Part shown: piece by piece, positions 16,095 to 24,253 of the stretch
Layout of the letters: each line of letters starts with the position of its first letter
Numbering within the stretch: the stretch's first letter is position 1
Assembly: GCF_042695135.1 (NCBI RefSeq)
Contig: NZ_CP170547.1
Span: 434,001-498,000 of the forward strand
Direction: 5' to 3'
Length of the DNA stretch: 64,000 nucleotides
Source: Epilithonimonas sp042695135
Lineage (GTDB): Bacteria > Bacteroidota > Bacteroidia > Flavobacteriales > Weeksellaceae
Notes under the pieces: generated by a model
What the model was told of the DNA's origin: nothing
What the model saw: the letters and a program-made list of their open reading frames with translations, nothing else
Databases searched by the model: none
Translations under genes and position numbers: made by a program

Positions 16095-17075
16095 TTATTT
16101 GATATAAAATTCAGTCAAAACAGGAAAATGATCAGAAATCTTAACACTTCTGTCCACCTTGTAACTGATTGGTATTATTGATTTTGACGAAAAAACATGG
16201 TCTATTTTCATTGGGAATTTGAAGTCGTGGAAACTCGTTCCGCTTCCTTTTCCGGTTTTCAGGAAGTCATCATCCAGATCTTCGGAAACTTTGTAATATT
16301 CGTAAGAATTCGGAACAGCGTTGAAATCACCGCCAACGATGATGGGATAGCTTGATTTATCAATAAAATCTTTGATCTGATCAATCTGTGTCTGATGTTT
16401 TTTGAATGTTGGAATCAACTTATGCAAAAGCTTCTTTGCTTTTTCCTCATTCCTGTCCATATTATCCGTTGGTTTTACCATTTTCTTGTCGAGGAAGAAT
16501 GGTTCCATGTAGACATTGATGAAGCGGATTATTTTTCCATTAATCTTGATATCGGCGTAAAGACACATTCCGGTACTGACATCAGTTTTCACTTCGCCAC
16601 TTTCGATGATTGGAAACTTGGACTGAATTTTTACGATCGGCCGGCTATTCTCAAAATACCGGAATCCATCCAAAGGTTTCTTGTTGTCATATTCCTGAAA
16701 AAAAATAACATCGGCATTTTGTTTATTAAGATATTCATAGATGGCATCATCTCCCAACCTGCCGAATTTTCCGTTCAGAGAGATAAGTTTGAGATTTGGA
16801 ACTTCCTTTTTAGTTGGCGTATAGTTGATCCAACGTCTTGTAGGGATGATGAAAAATAAAGATAAAATGAGAAAAATTGCCGCTCGTTTTTTCCAGCTGA
16901 AAATCCAGAAAACCAATAATAAAATATCAGCAATGATCAATAAAGGAAACCCCAAAGACAAAAGATCCAGCATCCCGAAAACACTTGGCGGAATATAAGC
17001 ATTCATTATCGTTCCGAATAACAGGACAATAATGATAATGTGGAAAATCGTTAAAAGAAGTCTGATAATTCCCAT
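16095..17075 (-). CDS. Membrane-anchored endonuclease/exonuclease/phosphatase family protein
   Basis: A 326-residue protein. Three hydrophobic helices occupy about residues 1-85, then an EEP (DNase I-like) domain follows to the end. Motifs visible are KLISLNGKFG at the domain start, DVIFFQEYD (catalytic Glu), GGDFNAVPNS (Asp/Asn) and SDHFPVLTEF (Asp-His). The membrane part suggests the domain faces the periplasm or cytoplasmic surface. The substrate (nucleic acid or phosphodiester lipid) is unknown. It starts at the base next to the rhomboid stop, so the two are translationally coupled. Confidence 0.8.
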   Translation of the reverse strand: MGIIRLLLTIFHIIIIVLLFGTIMNAYIPPSVFGMLDLLSLGFPLLIIADILLLVFWIFSWKKRAAIFLILSLFFIIPTRRWINYTPTKKEVPNLKLISLNGKFGRLGDDAIYEYLNKQNADVIFFQEYDNKKPLDGFRYFENSRPIVKIQSKFPIIESGEVKTDVSTGMCLYADIKINGKIIRFINVYMEPFFLDKKMVKPTDNMDRNEEKAKKLLHKLIPTFKKHQTQIDQIKDFIDKSSYPIIVGGDFNAVPNSYEYYKVSEDLDDDFLKTGKGSGTSFHDFKFPMKIDHVFSSKSIIPISYKVDRSVKISDHFPVLTEFYIK

Positions 17076-17825
17076 TTATTGGATTCTGTCTCTGTTTTTT
17101 TTCCAGTTCCAAACAAAAAGAAATCCAATCAAAGCACCACCAAGATGTGCAAAATGGGCAATATTATCGCCACTGAATTGTCCAAATCCCAAAACGAGAG
17201 AAACCACAATAATAATTGGCGTCAGATATTTTGCTTTGATAGGAAAAGGGATGAACAAAAACATCAGTTTAGCATCTGGAAACAAGGTTGAAAATGCTGC
17301 GATCACACCAAAAATGGCGCCAGAAGCACCGACCATTGGCGTTTTCAGAATAATGAAAAGTTTTTGTGCTGCGTCTCGTACAGCTTCGGAATTTGATGAA
17401 ATCGGCATTTCTCCCGCGTAATTGTTGTCTGCATATTTATAGATTTCGTGGATGTCATAAGCTTGACTATTTAGGAAATTGGTCACTTGACTCACTTCAT
17501 AATAATTCCAGATATTATATAATGCAAAACCACCCAAACCTGCTGCAAAATAAAGAATAATGAATTTTTTCTGTCCCAAAACCTGCTCCAAAACCGGCCC
17601 GAAACTCCAAAGCGTCATCATATTAAAAGCAATGTGAAGAACACTTCCGTGCATAAACATATGCGTGATGATCTGCCACGATCTGAAGTTTGGTGACAAT
17701 GGAAAATATCCTGCTAATAGAGTATCGAGATTGATATTAATATTTGTGAGCAGAAAAGTTGCCACGAAAAATATCACATTCAGGATGATAATATTTCTGG
17801 TAACAGGCGTTATTTGAGAAAACAT
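17076..17825 (-). CDS. Rhomboid family intramembrane serine protease
   Basis: A 249-residue, six-helix rhomboid that cleaves transmembrane segments within the bilayer. The catalytic Ser lies in GASGAIFGVIAAF and the catalytic His in HFAHLGGALIGF. HMFMHGSVLHIAFNM and WSFGPVLEQVLG are the family helix-2 and loop motifs, so it should be active. There is an inserted loop near 120-155 (EIYKYADNNYAGEMP). It is coupled to the EEP gene at its 3' end and lies 3 bp downstream of mutL. A second, more divergent rhomboid is at 35895-36683. Confidence 0.88.
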   Translation of the reverse strand: MFSQITPVTRNIIILNVIFFVATFLLTNININLDTLLAGYFPLSPNFRSWQIITHMFMHGSVLHIAFNMMTLWSFGPVLEQVLGQKKFIILYFAAGLGGFALYNIWNYYEVSQVTNFLNSQAYDIHEIYKYADNNYAGEMPISSNSEAVRDAAQKLFIILKTPMVGASGAIFGVIAAFSTLFPDAKLMFLFIPFPIKAKYLTPIIIVVSLVLGFGQFSGDNIAHFAHLGGALIGFLFVWNWKKNRDRIQ

Positions 17826-17828
17826 AGT

Positions 17829-19589
17829 TTAAAATTTATTTTTAAAATCGTCAAATGGAACTTCCATCCAACATTTTTTACCATTTACGGTGTATTGAGG
17901 GAATCCAAGATCAATGAAATCCTTTACCAATTGCTCGACTTCAGTTTTATAAATGAAATCAAATTTGGATTTTGTTTTCAATTTAACCCATTGGTATTCA
18001 AAGTATTTGTAAAATTCTTCTTCTGTTCGGTATTCCAAAACTTCGAAGATTTTTTCCAGAAATTTAATGACCTGAGATTCTTTCAGAGCTTCCGGAACTG
18101 TTTCAATTCTAAGGACATTTTCCTGAGCCAATGTCATTTCAAAACCAAAATCCGGGAGATATTTTTTGATGGATTTGTATTTGTTCTTTTCAATCTCATT
18201 CAAGTGATATTCCAAAGAGAACAACAGACTTTGACCCGCTTTTTTGGTCGGTAGATTTTCCTGATGCGAAGACATAATCACACGGTGCATCCGTCCAAGA
18301 TCCAGCATATAAGTCAATCCGTCTTTGTTCAGAAGCCAATAGCCGTTTGGTAATCGGAACAGATCTTCGTCCAGATCATCATCTTCGAAAAGATTAATTT
18401 TTGATGGCGCCGCTTCTGTTGCCTGATAAAGTTCAGCCAGATTGATTCGCTCTTCATCCGTGGTTTTTTCCACAGAAAACGGATTGAAATCTCTGTCAAC
18501 ATTAATAGCGGAAGGTTGCGGCGAACTGTAATTGCTTTTACTCGGTGTAAAGAAAGCTTCCATTTTCGGGTCTCTTTCAAAATCGAGACTTGGCGCAACA
18601 TTATAAATTCCTAAAGAACGCTTGATCGTAGATCTTACCAAAGCAAAAATCAAGGCTTCATCTTCAAATTTAACTTCTGTTTTCTGAGGATGAATATTAA
18701 CATCGATTTTCTCCGGGTCCATTTCCAGATAAAGGAAAAATGACGGAATATAACCTGGCTGCAACAATCCTTCAAATGCTTCCTGAACGGCTTTACTAAG
18801 GTAAGCACTTCGGAAAAACCTTCCATTCACAAAGAAAAACTGTTCGCCTCTCGCTTTTTTCGCACCTTCCGGCTTTGCCACATAACCGTGAAGATGAACC
18901 CAGCCAAGATCTTCTTTGATAGGAATCAAAAGTGGTTGCAATTTCCTCCCGAAAACATCCACAATCCTTTGCATTTGACCACCTTTTCTCAGCTTGAAAA
19001 CAGGTTCGTCATTATGGAACATTTCGAATTCAATATTCTCGTGAGCCAAGGAAACACGCTGGAATTCATCAATGATATGACGGAATTCTACATTGTCATT
19101 TTTAAGGAACTTGCGTCTTGCAGGAACATTGTAGAATAAATTCTTAACAGAAAAATTAGAGCCTTCAACCGTCTGGATCGGGTCCTGAAACTGGAAAAGT
19201 CCGCCTTCGATATAAATATTGGTCCCGACTGGTGAATCTTTCTGTTTTGTTTTAAGTTCCACCTGAGCAACTGCTGCGATGGATGCCAAAGCTTCTCCTC
19301 GGAAACCTTTGGTAGCAATCCTGAAAATATCTTCGGTTGAGCGGATTTTTGAAGTGGCGTGACGTTCAAAAGCGAGTCTTGCGTCAGTTTCCGACATTCC
19401 GGTTCCGTTGTCAACAACCTGAATCAGATTTTTGCCTGCATCCCGAATAATAAGCTGGATTTTGGTGGAGCCAGCATCCACAGAATTTTCCAAAAGTTCT
19501 TTCACAATGGAAGCTGGCCGCTGCACAACTTCTCCAGCAGCGATCTGATTGGCAACGTGATCCGGTAAAAGCTGAATAATGTCTGACAT
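17829..19589 (-). CDS. mutL: DNA mismatch repair protein MutL
   Basis: A 586-residue MutL, the ATP-driven link between MutS mismatch recognition and downstream repair. The GHKL ATPase domain (1-330) shows IAAGEVVQRPASIVKELLENS, DNGTGM and TKGFRGEALASIAAV. The C-terminal dimerisation domain begins near residue 400. The metal-binding DQHA(x)2E(x)4E endonuclease motif is not seen: the aligned place reads MLDLGRMHRVIMSSHQEN. No CPHGRP-type motif occurs at the C-terminus (KCWMEVPFDDFKNKF). The N-terminal half is complete. It is the first gene of a unit with the rhomboid, EEP and lipoprotein genes. Confidence 0.95.
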   Translation of the reverse strand: MSDIIQLLPDHVANQIAAGEVVQRPASIVKELLENSVDAGSTKIQLIIRDAGKNLIQVVDNGTGMSETDARLAFERHATSKIRSTEDIFRIATKGFRGEALASIAAVAQVELKTKQKDSPVGTNIYIEGGLFQFQDPIQTVEGSNFSVKNLFYNVPARRKFLKNDNVEFRHIIDEFQRVSLAHENIEFEMFHNDEPVFKLRKGGQMQRIVDVFGRKLQPLLIPIKEDLGWVHLHGYVAKPEGAKKARGEQFFFVNGRFFRSAYLSKAVQEAFEGLLQPGYIPSFFLYLEMDPEKIDVNIHPQKTEVKFEDEALIFALVRSTIKRSLGIYNVAPSLDFERDPKMEAFFTPSKSNYSSPQPSAINVDRDFNPFSVEKTTDEERINLAELYQATEAAPSKINLFEDDDLDEDLFRLPNGYWLLNKDGLTYMLDLGRMHRVIMSSHQENLPTKKAGQSLLFSLEYHLNEIEKNKYKSIKKYLPDFGFEMTLAQENVLRIETVPEALKESQVIKFLEKIFEVLEYRTEEEFYKYFEYQWVKLKTKSKFDFIYKTEVEQLVKDFIDLGFPQYTVNGKKCWMEVPFDDFKNKF

Positions 19590-19689
19590 TTCTACGATTG
19601 AACTTTCAAAAATAAGGATAAGAATCGAGCGGTAAAAATTAAATAATTATAAATAGAAATTCGATTTTTAATCACGAATATCAATAGCG

Positions 19690-19802
19690 TTGGGCTTCAG
19701 CCCAATGAGAGAATGATATTAGGAAATGGCTTTAGCCGAAATTTATAATATATTTTGGCTAAAGCCTCTAATCTTGTTACTTTTGTGAATGGGCTAAAGC
19801 CC
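19690..19802. repeat. Cluster of GGCTNNAGCC short palindromes
   Basis: Four small hairpin words lie in 113 bp: GGGCTTCAGCCC (within 19691-19704), GGCTTTAGCC (19728-19737), GGCTAAAGCC (19757-19766) and GGGCTAAAGCCC (19791-19802). They alternate in orientation and resemble a REP-type element. They lie between mutL and the acyltransferase start. Confidence 0.7.
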
Positions 19803-19823
19803 AATCCTAATAAATCACAACCA

Positions 19824-20921
19824 ATGAAAAGAGATCTCTATATTGATTTTGCCAAAGGACTGGCGACCATTTCCATAATATTTATTCACACGGCTTTCTG
19901 GAGCGGGCAATTTTACATTCCGACAGAAGTCCGGGTTTTTTCTTTGATTTTTGATGTCGCATTATTTTATGCTTTGAGTGGAATCACTTCCGGGAATAAT
20001 GTCGAGAAAACGCTTTACAGATTGCTGAAGTTGCAGATCACGTATATGATTTTCGTAACGTTTCTGTTTTTCCTCGATTACCTTTTCAAAGTTTTTGGAT
20101 TGACCTTTTTCTCTCTTGAATGGCTGAAGGATTTCTATTCTACTTTCGGGAGCAAGTATGTTCCTGCCGGCATTTCTGCAGAACCGCAATGGCAGATTTT
20201 AGGAAATTGGTATCTGCATGAGTATTCCAATTGTGATACTTTTCCTGTAGTGATGGGAAGTTTCTGGTATTTGAAAGTGTATTATATTTTGACCGTTTTA
20301 GGTGTTTTGATATTGAGATTCTTTCCGAAACACATCAATTGGTTTATAGGAGTTTGCGTGGCTTTAACTTTAATTTTTAATATATTTCCTCAATATTATC
20401 CAAACGGACAAGGTGGTTATGTCGCGTTTTATATGGCCATATTCCTAATCGGAAATCGTATGAAAGGTAAAAGTATTTCAAATAAAATGATCCCTGTTTT
20501 ATACGGATTGGTAGCGGTTGCTTTAGTCTGGATGTTCTGGAATTATGGGAGTGATATTTTCTATAAACTCAACAAACAAAAATTTCCGCCGAAAATTCCG
20601 TACATCATCTGGACATTATTCTCATTGGTCACCCTTTTCGTTTTCTATAACAGATTAAAAATCACGAAACCAAATTTCATAACCAATGTCGGACAGAATG
20701 CGATCTTCTTTTATTTTGCTCAGGGAATGAGTTCATCTTTAATTTATTTTCTCGTTGTTCCTTTGAAAGATTCCATGAGTTGGTGGCTGTTGGTATTGAT
20801 TATTTATCCGCTTAATATTTTTCTGGCCTATTTAATTTCTAAAGGTTTGAAAAAAGTGGATGATCTTGGCTGGAAAGTTTTGGAATTTCTGAGAGAGAAA
20901 ACGGCTTCAAAAAATCCATAA
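19824..20921 (+). CDS. Acyltransferase 3 family membrane protein
   Basis: A 365-residue integral membrane protein with about ten helices. The start is the ATG at 19824 (MKRDLYIDFAKGLATISIIF), because the frame before it is made of repeat DNA. The DFAKGL...IFIHTAFW opening is the acyltransferase-3/OafA pattern, in which a conserved His in the first helix is catalytic. Members acylate sugars of surface polysaccharide or peptidoglycan, but the acceptor here is not known. No sugar-pathway gene is next to it. A terminator follows the stop at once. Confidence 0.85.
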   Translation: MKRDLYIDFAKGLATISIIFIHTAFWSGQFYIPTEVRVFSLIFDVALFYALSGITSGNNVEKTLYRLLKLQITYMIFVTFLFFLDYLFKVFGLTFFSLEWLKDFYSTFGSKYVPAGISAEPQWQILGNWYLHEYSNCDTFPVVMGSFWYLKVYYILTVLGVLILRFFPKHINWFIGVCVALTLIFNIFPQYYPNGQGGYVAFYMAIFLIGNRMKGKSISNKMIPVLYGLVAVALVWMFWNYGSDIFYKLNKQKFPPKIPYIIWTLFSLVTLFVFYNRLKITKPNFITNVGQNAIFFYFAQGMSSSLIYFLVVPLKDSMSWWLLVLIIYPLNIFLAYLISKGLKKVDDLGWKVLEFLREKTASKNP

Positions 20922-20946
20922 AAAAAGCGCTTCTAAAAGCGCTTTC
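20922..20946 (+). terminator. Terminator after acyltransferase gene
   Basis: AAAGCGCTT / AAGCGCTTT hairpin with a 4-nt loop. An A run precedes the stem, and the T-rich part after it is short. It lies between convergent genes. Confidence 0.65.
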
Positions 20947-20953
20947 TGATATT

Positions 20954-21184
20954 TTAATCATCTTTTCTTCTTCCTCTCGAAGCTATAATGGCGACGATAA
21001 TGATCAGGATGACACCACCAATAATCCAATAAGTAGGATTAGTTTGCCATTCCTCACTAGAAGTTGTGACATTTGTTGTTTTCGTTACTGTTGAGTCTTG
21101 TGCAAAAGTTAATGCTGAAGATAAAACAGCTAAAAAGCTAAACATAAATAATTTAGCACGATCGATAATAGTTGAACTTTTCAT
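20954..21184 (-). CDS. Small single-pass membrane protein, unknown
   Basis: A 76-residue protein. The start is the ATG at 21182-21184 (MKSSTIIDRAKLFMFSF); an upstream in-frame start would need intergenic text. An N-terminal signal-like segment (ending near LTFAQ), a Ser/Thr-rich polar stretch, one hydrophobic helix (WIIGGVILIIIVAIIA) and a basic tail GRRKDD give a periplasmic, membrane-held small protein. No family was recognised. It is convergent with the acyltransferase gene. Confidence 0.55.
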   Translation of the reverse strand: MKSSTIIDRAKLFMFSFLAVLSSALTFAQDSTVTKTTNVTTSSEEWQTNPTYWIIGGVILIIIVAIIASRGRRKDD

Positions 21185-21346
21185 AATTTTATTGTTTGGT
21201 TGTTGATGAATTTTCAATATCTATGCCAAATAGTAATATGATTTATCAGAGTATTGTTTTTAGGGAGCCAATTCCGAAAAATAATATTAATTACTAAAAA
21301 ATACAATCAGAAGCAATCAAATCCTTATTTTTACAAAAAATATAAC

Positions 21347-21928
21347 ATGTTTCGTCTCAAACTTCTTACAGATCCGCGTTGGGCCAATATTGCAGAAGAG
21401 AACCTGGAAGAAATCCTTACAGATCACGCCTGGTGCGAGCAGAAAGCAGCTACAAACGCCATCGGACTCATCACAATGGTTCCTGAATATACAGAAATGG
21501 TAACAGAACTTCTGGCGATTGCGCAGGAAGAACTGGATCATTTCAATCAGGTTCATGAGATCATTAAAAAAAGAGGCGGCGTTTTAGGAAGAACGCGCAA
21601 AGACGATTACGTTAATGATTTGATCCAATTTTTGGTAAAAGGTGGTCACCGCGATGAGCAGATTATCGATAAAATGCTTTTCGCTGCAATGATAGAAGCA
21701 AGAAGCTGTGAACGCTTCAAAGTTCTGACAGAAAATATCAAGGACGAGGAACTGAAACAATTCTATCACGATCTGATGGTTTCCGAAGCGAATCACTATA
21801 CCACATTCATCGGGTTTGCAAGACAGCTCGGCGATCCGGAAAAAGTAAACAAACGCTGGGAAGAATGGCTGGAATATGAAGCCAATATTATGAAATCCTA
21901 CGGAAACAAAGAAACCATCCACGGCTAA
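21347..21928 (+). CDS. miaE: tRNA-(ms2io6A)-hydroxylase MiaE
   Basis: A 193-residue ferritin-like di-iron hydroxylase. It uses O2 to hydroxylate the isopentenyl group of ms2i6A37 in tRNA. The ATG at 21347 (MFRLKLLTDPRW) is chosen over a TTG upstream. Carboxylate and His ligands are seen in the helical bundle: EEILTDHAWCEQKAA, ELDHFNQVHEII, FAAMIEARSCERF and SEANHYTTFIGFA. MiaE needs MiaA/MiaB products as substrate; those genes are not in the window. It is followed 8 bp later by the DUF502 gene. Confidence 0.92.
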   Translation: MFRLKLLTDPRWANIAEENLEEILTDHAWCEQKAATNAIGLITMVPEYTEMVTELLAIAQEELDHFNQVHEIIKKRGGVLGRTRKDDYVNDLIQFLVKGGHRDEQIIDKMLFAAMIEARSCERFKVLTENIKDEELKQFYHDLMVSEANHYTTFIGFARQLGDPEKVNKRWEEWLEYEANIMKSYGNKETIHG

Positions 21929-21936
21929 AATCTAAA

Positions 21937-22551
21937 ATGGACAGAAATCTCAACGATTATCTACGGTTATTTCTACGATCCTTCATTCAGGGACTGATTA
22001 TTATTGGTCCTCTTGCAATTACCGTATGGATAATCCTGTCAATTGTTTTCAGCATTGATAATCTGGTCCCATCTGTTTCGGAAAAGTTTCCGGGATTGAT
22101 CTTTGTTACTGTTATTTTCGGAACCACTTTCATAGGTTTTTTCGGAAACAAATTCATTATCGGAAGACTGATTGTTGACGGAGTCGATTATGTTTTGGAA
22201 CATATTCCAGGGATCAAATTCATTTATACTTCTTTAAAAGATGTTTTAGGGTCGTTCGTTGGCGATAAGAAAAAATTCAATGTGCCGGTTTGGGTCAAGA
22301 CCAATGAAGCGCCGGAGATCTGGAGGATTGGATTTTTGACGCAAGCCGATATGTCTGTTGTAGATCTTGAACATATGATCGCCGTTTATCTACCACATTC
22401 CTACGCTGTTTCCGGCTGGGTGATTATTACTAAATTCAATAACGTAAAGGAAGTTACCGGAATGAGCGCCGCCGAAGCAATGAAATTTGCTGTCAGTGGA
22501 GGCGTTGCCGGATTCCATTCAGACGACAATATTTTCAAAGCACCGGAGTAA
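21937..22551 (+). CDS. DUF502 domain-containing membrane protein
   Basis: A 204-residue protein with two hydrophobic helices at about 12-40 and 46-66 and a soluble domain of the DUF502 family. HIPGIKFIYTSLKDVLG and VYLPHSYAVSGWVIITKF are the recognisable segments. The role is unknown, although plant homologues (COV-like) are membrane proteins. It starts 8 bp after the miaE stop and is very likely cotranscribed with it. The downstream 290-bp gap holds repeat copy D. Confidence 0.85.
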   Translation: MDRNLNDYLRLFLRSFIQGLIIIGPLAITVWIILSIVFSIDNLVPSVSEKFPGLIFVTVIFGTTFIGFFGNKFIIGRLIVDGVDYVLEHIPGIKFIYTSLKDVLGSFVGDKKKFNVPVWVKTNEAPEIWRIGFLTQADMSVVDLEHMIAVYLPHSYAVSGWVIITKFNNVKEVTGMSAAEAMKFAVSGGVAGFHSDDNIFKAPE

Positions 22552-22634
22552 TTTCGAATTTATAATTAACGATTATAATGAATATTCCTGTTCATTATAA
22601 TTTTCTCGTACGAAATAATTATACATTTTTATTA

Positions 22635-22764
22635 GGGCAGCTTTATCCGCCTTCCGTTCCCAAACCTAATGAAATGGTTCGACGAAGTCAATCTTTTTTT
22701 AGACGATTTCAGTTCTGTAGAATTAATTACCTGCAAAAAAGGATTTCCACTCAAGTCGGGCTGC
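22635..22764 (+). repeat. Dispersed hairpin repeat, copy D (long type)
   Basis: A ~130-bp element with GGGCAGC near the left end and GGGCTGC at the right end. It reads as the complement of copy C (14767-14899). A reading frame running through it (22578-22946) is not a gene. Confidence 0.85.
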
Positions 22765-22842
22765 GGGCTTTCTGTTCAAATAAGATGTTACCAATTAATT
22801 TCAAACTTCAAATTAATTATTCATTCTTAACTACTCATTATC

Positions 22843-24219
22843 ATGAAATTACCTTACGCAGAACCATTCAGAATCAAAATGGTCGAAGAAATATACCAAT
22901 CCACACAAGAACAACGCGAAGAATGGCTGAAAAAAGCCGATTATAACTTATTCAATCTCAGAAGTTCTCACGTCTTCATCGATTTACTGACAGACAGCGG
23001 AACCGGCGCAATGAGCGACAAACAATGGGGCGCACTGATGATCGGCGACGAGAGTTATGCCGGATCACGATCTTTCGAAGCTTTGCAAAGAACTGTGGAA
23101 AAAATTACAGGATTTCCTTACTTATTACCAACGCATCAAGGTCGAGCGGCAGAAAATGTTTTGTTTTCGGTTATGGTAAAAGAAGGTGATGTTTGCCCTG
23201 GAAATTCACATTTCGATACCACAAAAGGCCATATTGAGTTTCGAAAAGCGCACGCCATCGATTGTACAATTGACGAAGCTTTTGATATAGAGGATCTTCA
23301 CCCATTCAAAGGAAATATCGATCTTGAAAAATTAGAAGCCGTTTACAGTTCTCATCCAAAAGAGCAAATTCCGTTTTGTCTAATTACAATCACTTGTAAT
23401 TCTTCTGGTGGACAACCAGTTTCTCTGGAAAATATCAGAGCAGTAAAAGCTCTTTCCGATCAATACGGAATTCCTGTTTTGTTTGATGCGGCGAGGTTTG
23501 CAGAAAACGCTTACTTTATCAAAAAAAGAGAAAGGGGACAGGAAAATAGAACGATCAAAGAAATCTGTAAAGAGATTTTTTCTTACGGCGACGGAATGAC
23601 GATGAGCTCCAAAAAAGATGGTTTGGTAAACATTGGTGGTTTCATCGCGTTGAAAAACAGAGAAATTTTTGAGAAGGCGTCGAACTTCACGATTATCTAT
23701 GAAGGTTTCATCACTTACGGTGGAATGGCAGGACGTGATATGTCGGCTTTGGCAACAGGATTGGATGAGGCGACGGAATTTCCTTATCTGGAAAGCAGAA
23801 TTTCGCAGGTCGAATATCTTGGAAACAAACTTTTGGAAGCCGGAATCCCGGTTCAGAAACCGATCGGCGGACACGCTGTTTTCATCGATGCTCTTAACTT
23901 CCTGCCGAATATTAAAAGAGAAGAATTTCCAGCACAGACTTTAGCGATTGAACTTTACAAAGAAGCTGGAATCCGTGGTGTGGAGATAGGAACTTTACTT
24001 GCAGACCGCGATCCGGAAACGAGAGAAAACCGATATCCAAAACTGGAATTACTAAGGCTGGCAATCCCAAGACGAACTTACACCAACAATCACATGGATT
24101 ATGTTGCAGCGGCCGTCATCAATGTTTTTGAAAGGAGAAACGAAATAAATAAAGGTTACAAGATTACAAAAGAACCGGCCATATTGCGACATTTTACAGT
24201 CCAGTTGGATAAGATATAA
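22843..24219 (+). CDS. tnaA: Tryptophanase
   Basis: A 458-residue PLP enzyme that splits tryptophan to indole, pyruvate and ammonia. The N-terminus MKLPYAEPFRIKMVEEI and the segment THQGRAAENVLF are family-specific, and the PLP lysine lies in TMSSKKDGLVNIGG. Length is near that of E. coli TnaA (471). No TnaC-like leader was noticed upstream, where repeat D lies. It would supply indole as signal and allow growth on amino acids. Beta-tyrosinase is a close relative, so substrate preference is by resemblance only. Confidence 0.9.
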   Translation: MKLPYAEPFRIKMVEEIYQSTQEQREEWLKKADYNLFNLRSSHVFIDLLTDSGTGAMSDKQWGALMIGDESYAGSRSFEALQRTVEKITGFPYLLPTHQGRAAENVLFSVMVKEGDVCPGNSHFDTTKGHIEFRKAHAIDCTIDEAFDIEDLHPFKGNIDLEKLEAVYSSHPKEQIPFCLITITCNSSGGQPVSLENIRAVKALSDQYGIPVLFDAARFAENAYFIKKRERGQENRTIKEICKEIFSYGDGMTMSSKKDGLVNIGGFIALKNREIFEKASNFTIIYEGFITYGGMAGRDMSALATGLDEATEFPYLESRISQVEYLGNKLLEAGIPVQKPIGGHAVFIDALNFLPNIKREEFPAQTLAIELYKEAGIRGVEIGTLLADRDPETRENRYPKLELLRLAIPRRTYTNNHMDYVAAAVINVFERRNEINKGYKITKEPAILRHFTVQLDKI

Positions 24220-24224
24220 CTAAA

Positions 24225-24252
24225 CAAAAAAGAGAGCCAATGGCTCTCTTTT
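24225..24252. terminator. Bidirectional terminator, tnaA and PorW-like gene
   Basis: AAGAGAGCCA A TGGCTCTCTT with A run before and T run after, between convergent genes. It can work in both directions. Confidence 0.8.
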
Positions 24253-24253
24253 T

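Noticed and set aside
17814..18254. 146-codon plus-strand frame inside mutL
   Set aside because: It is antisense to a clear mutL; residues are Phe-rich as expected from the complement of Lys/Glu-rich coding DNA.
22578..22946. 122-codon frame before tnaA
   Set aside because: It runs through repeat copy D and into tnaA in another frame.
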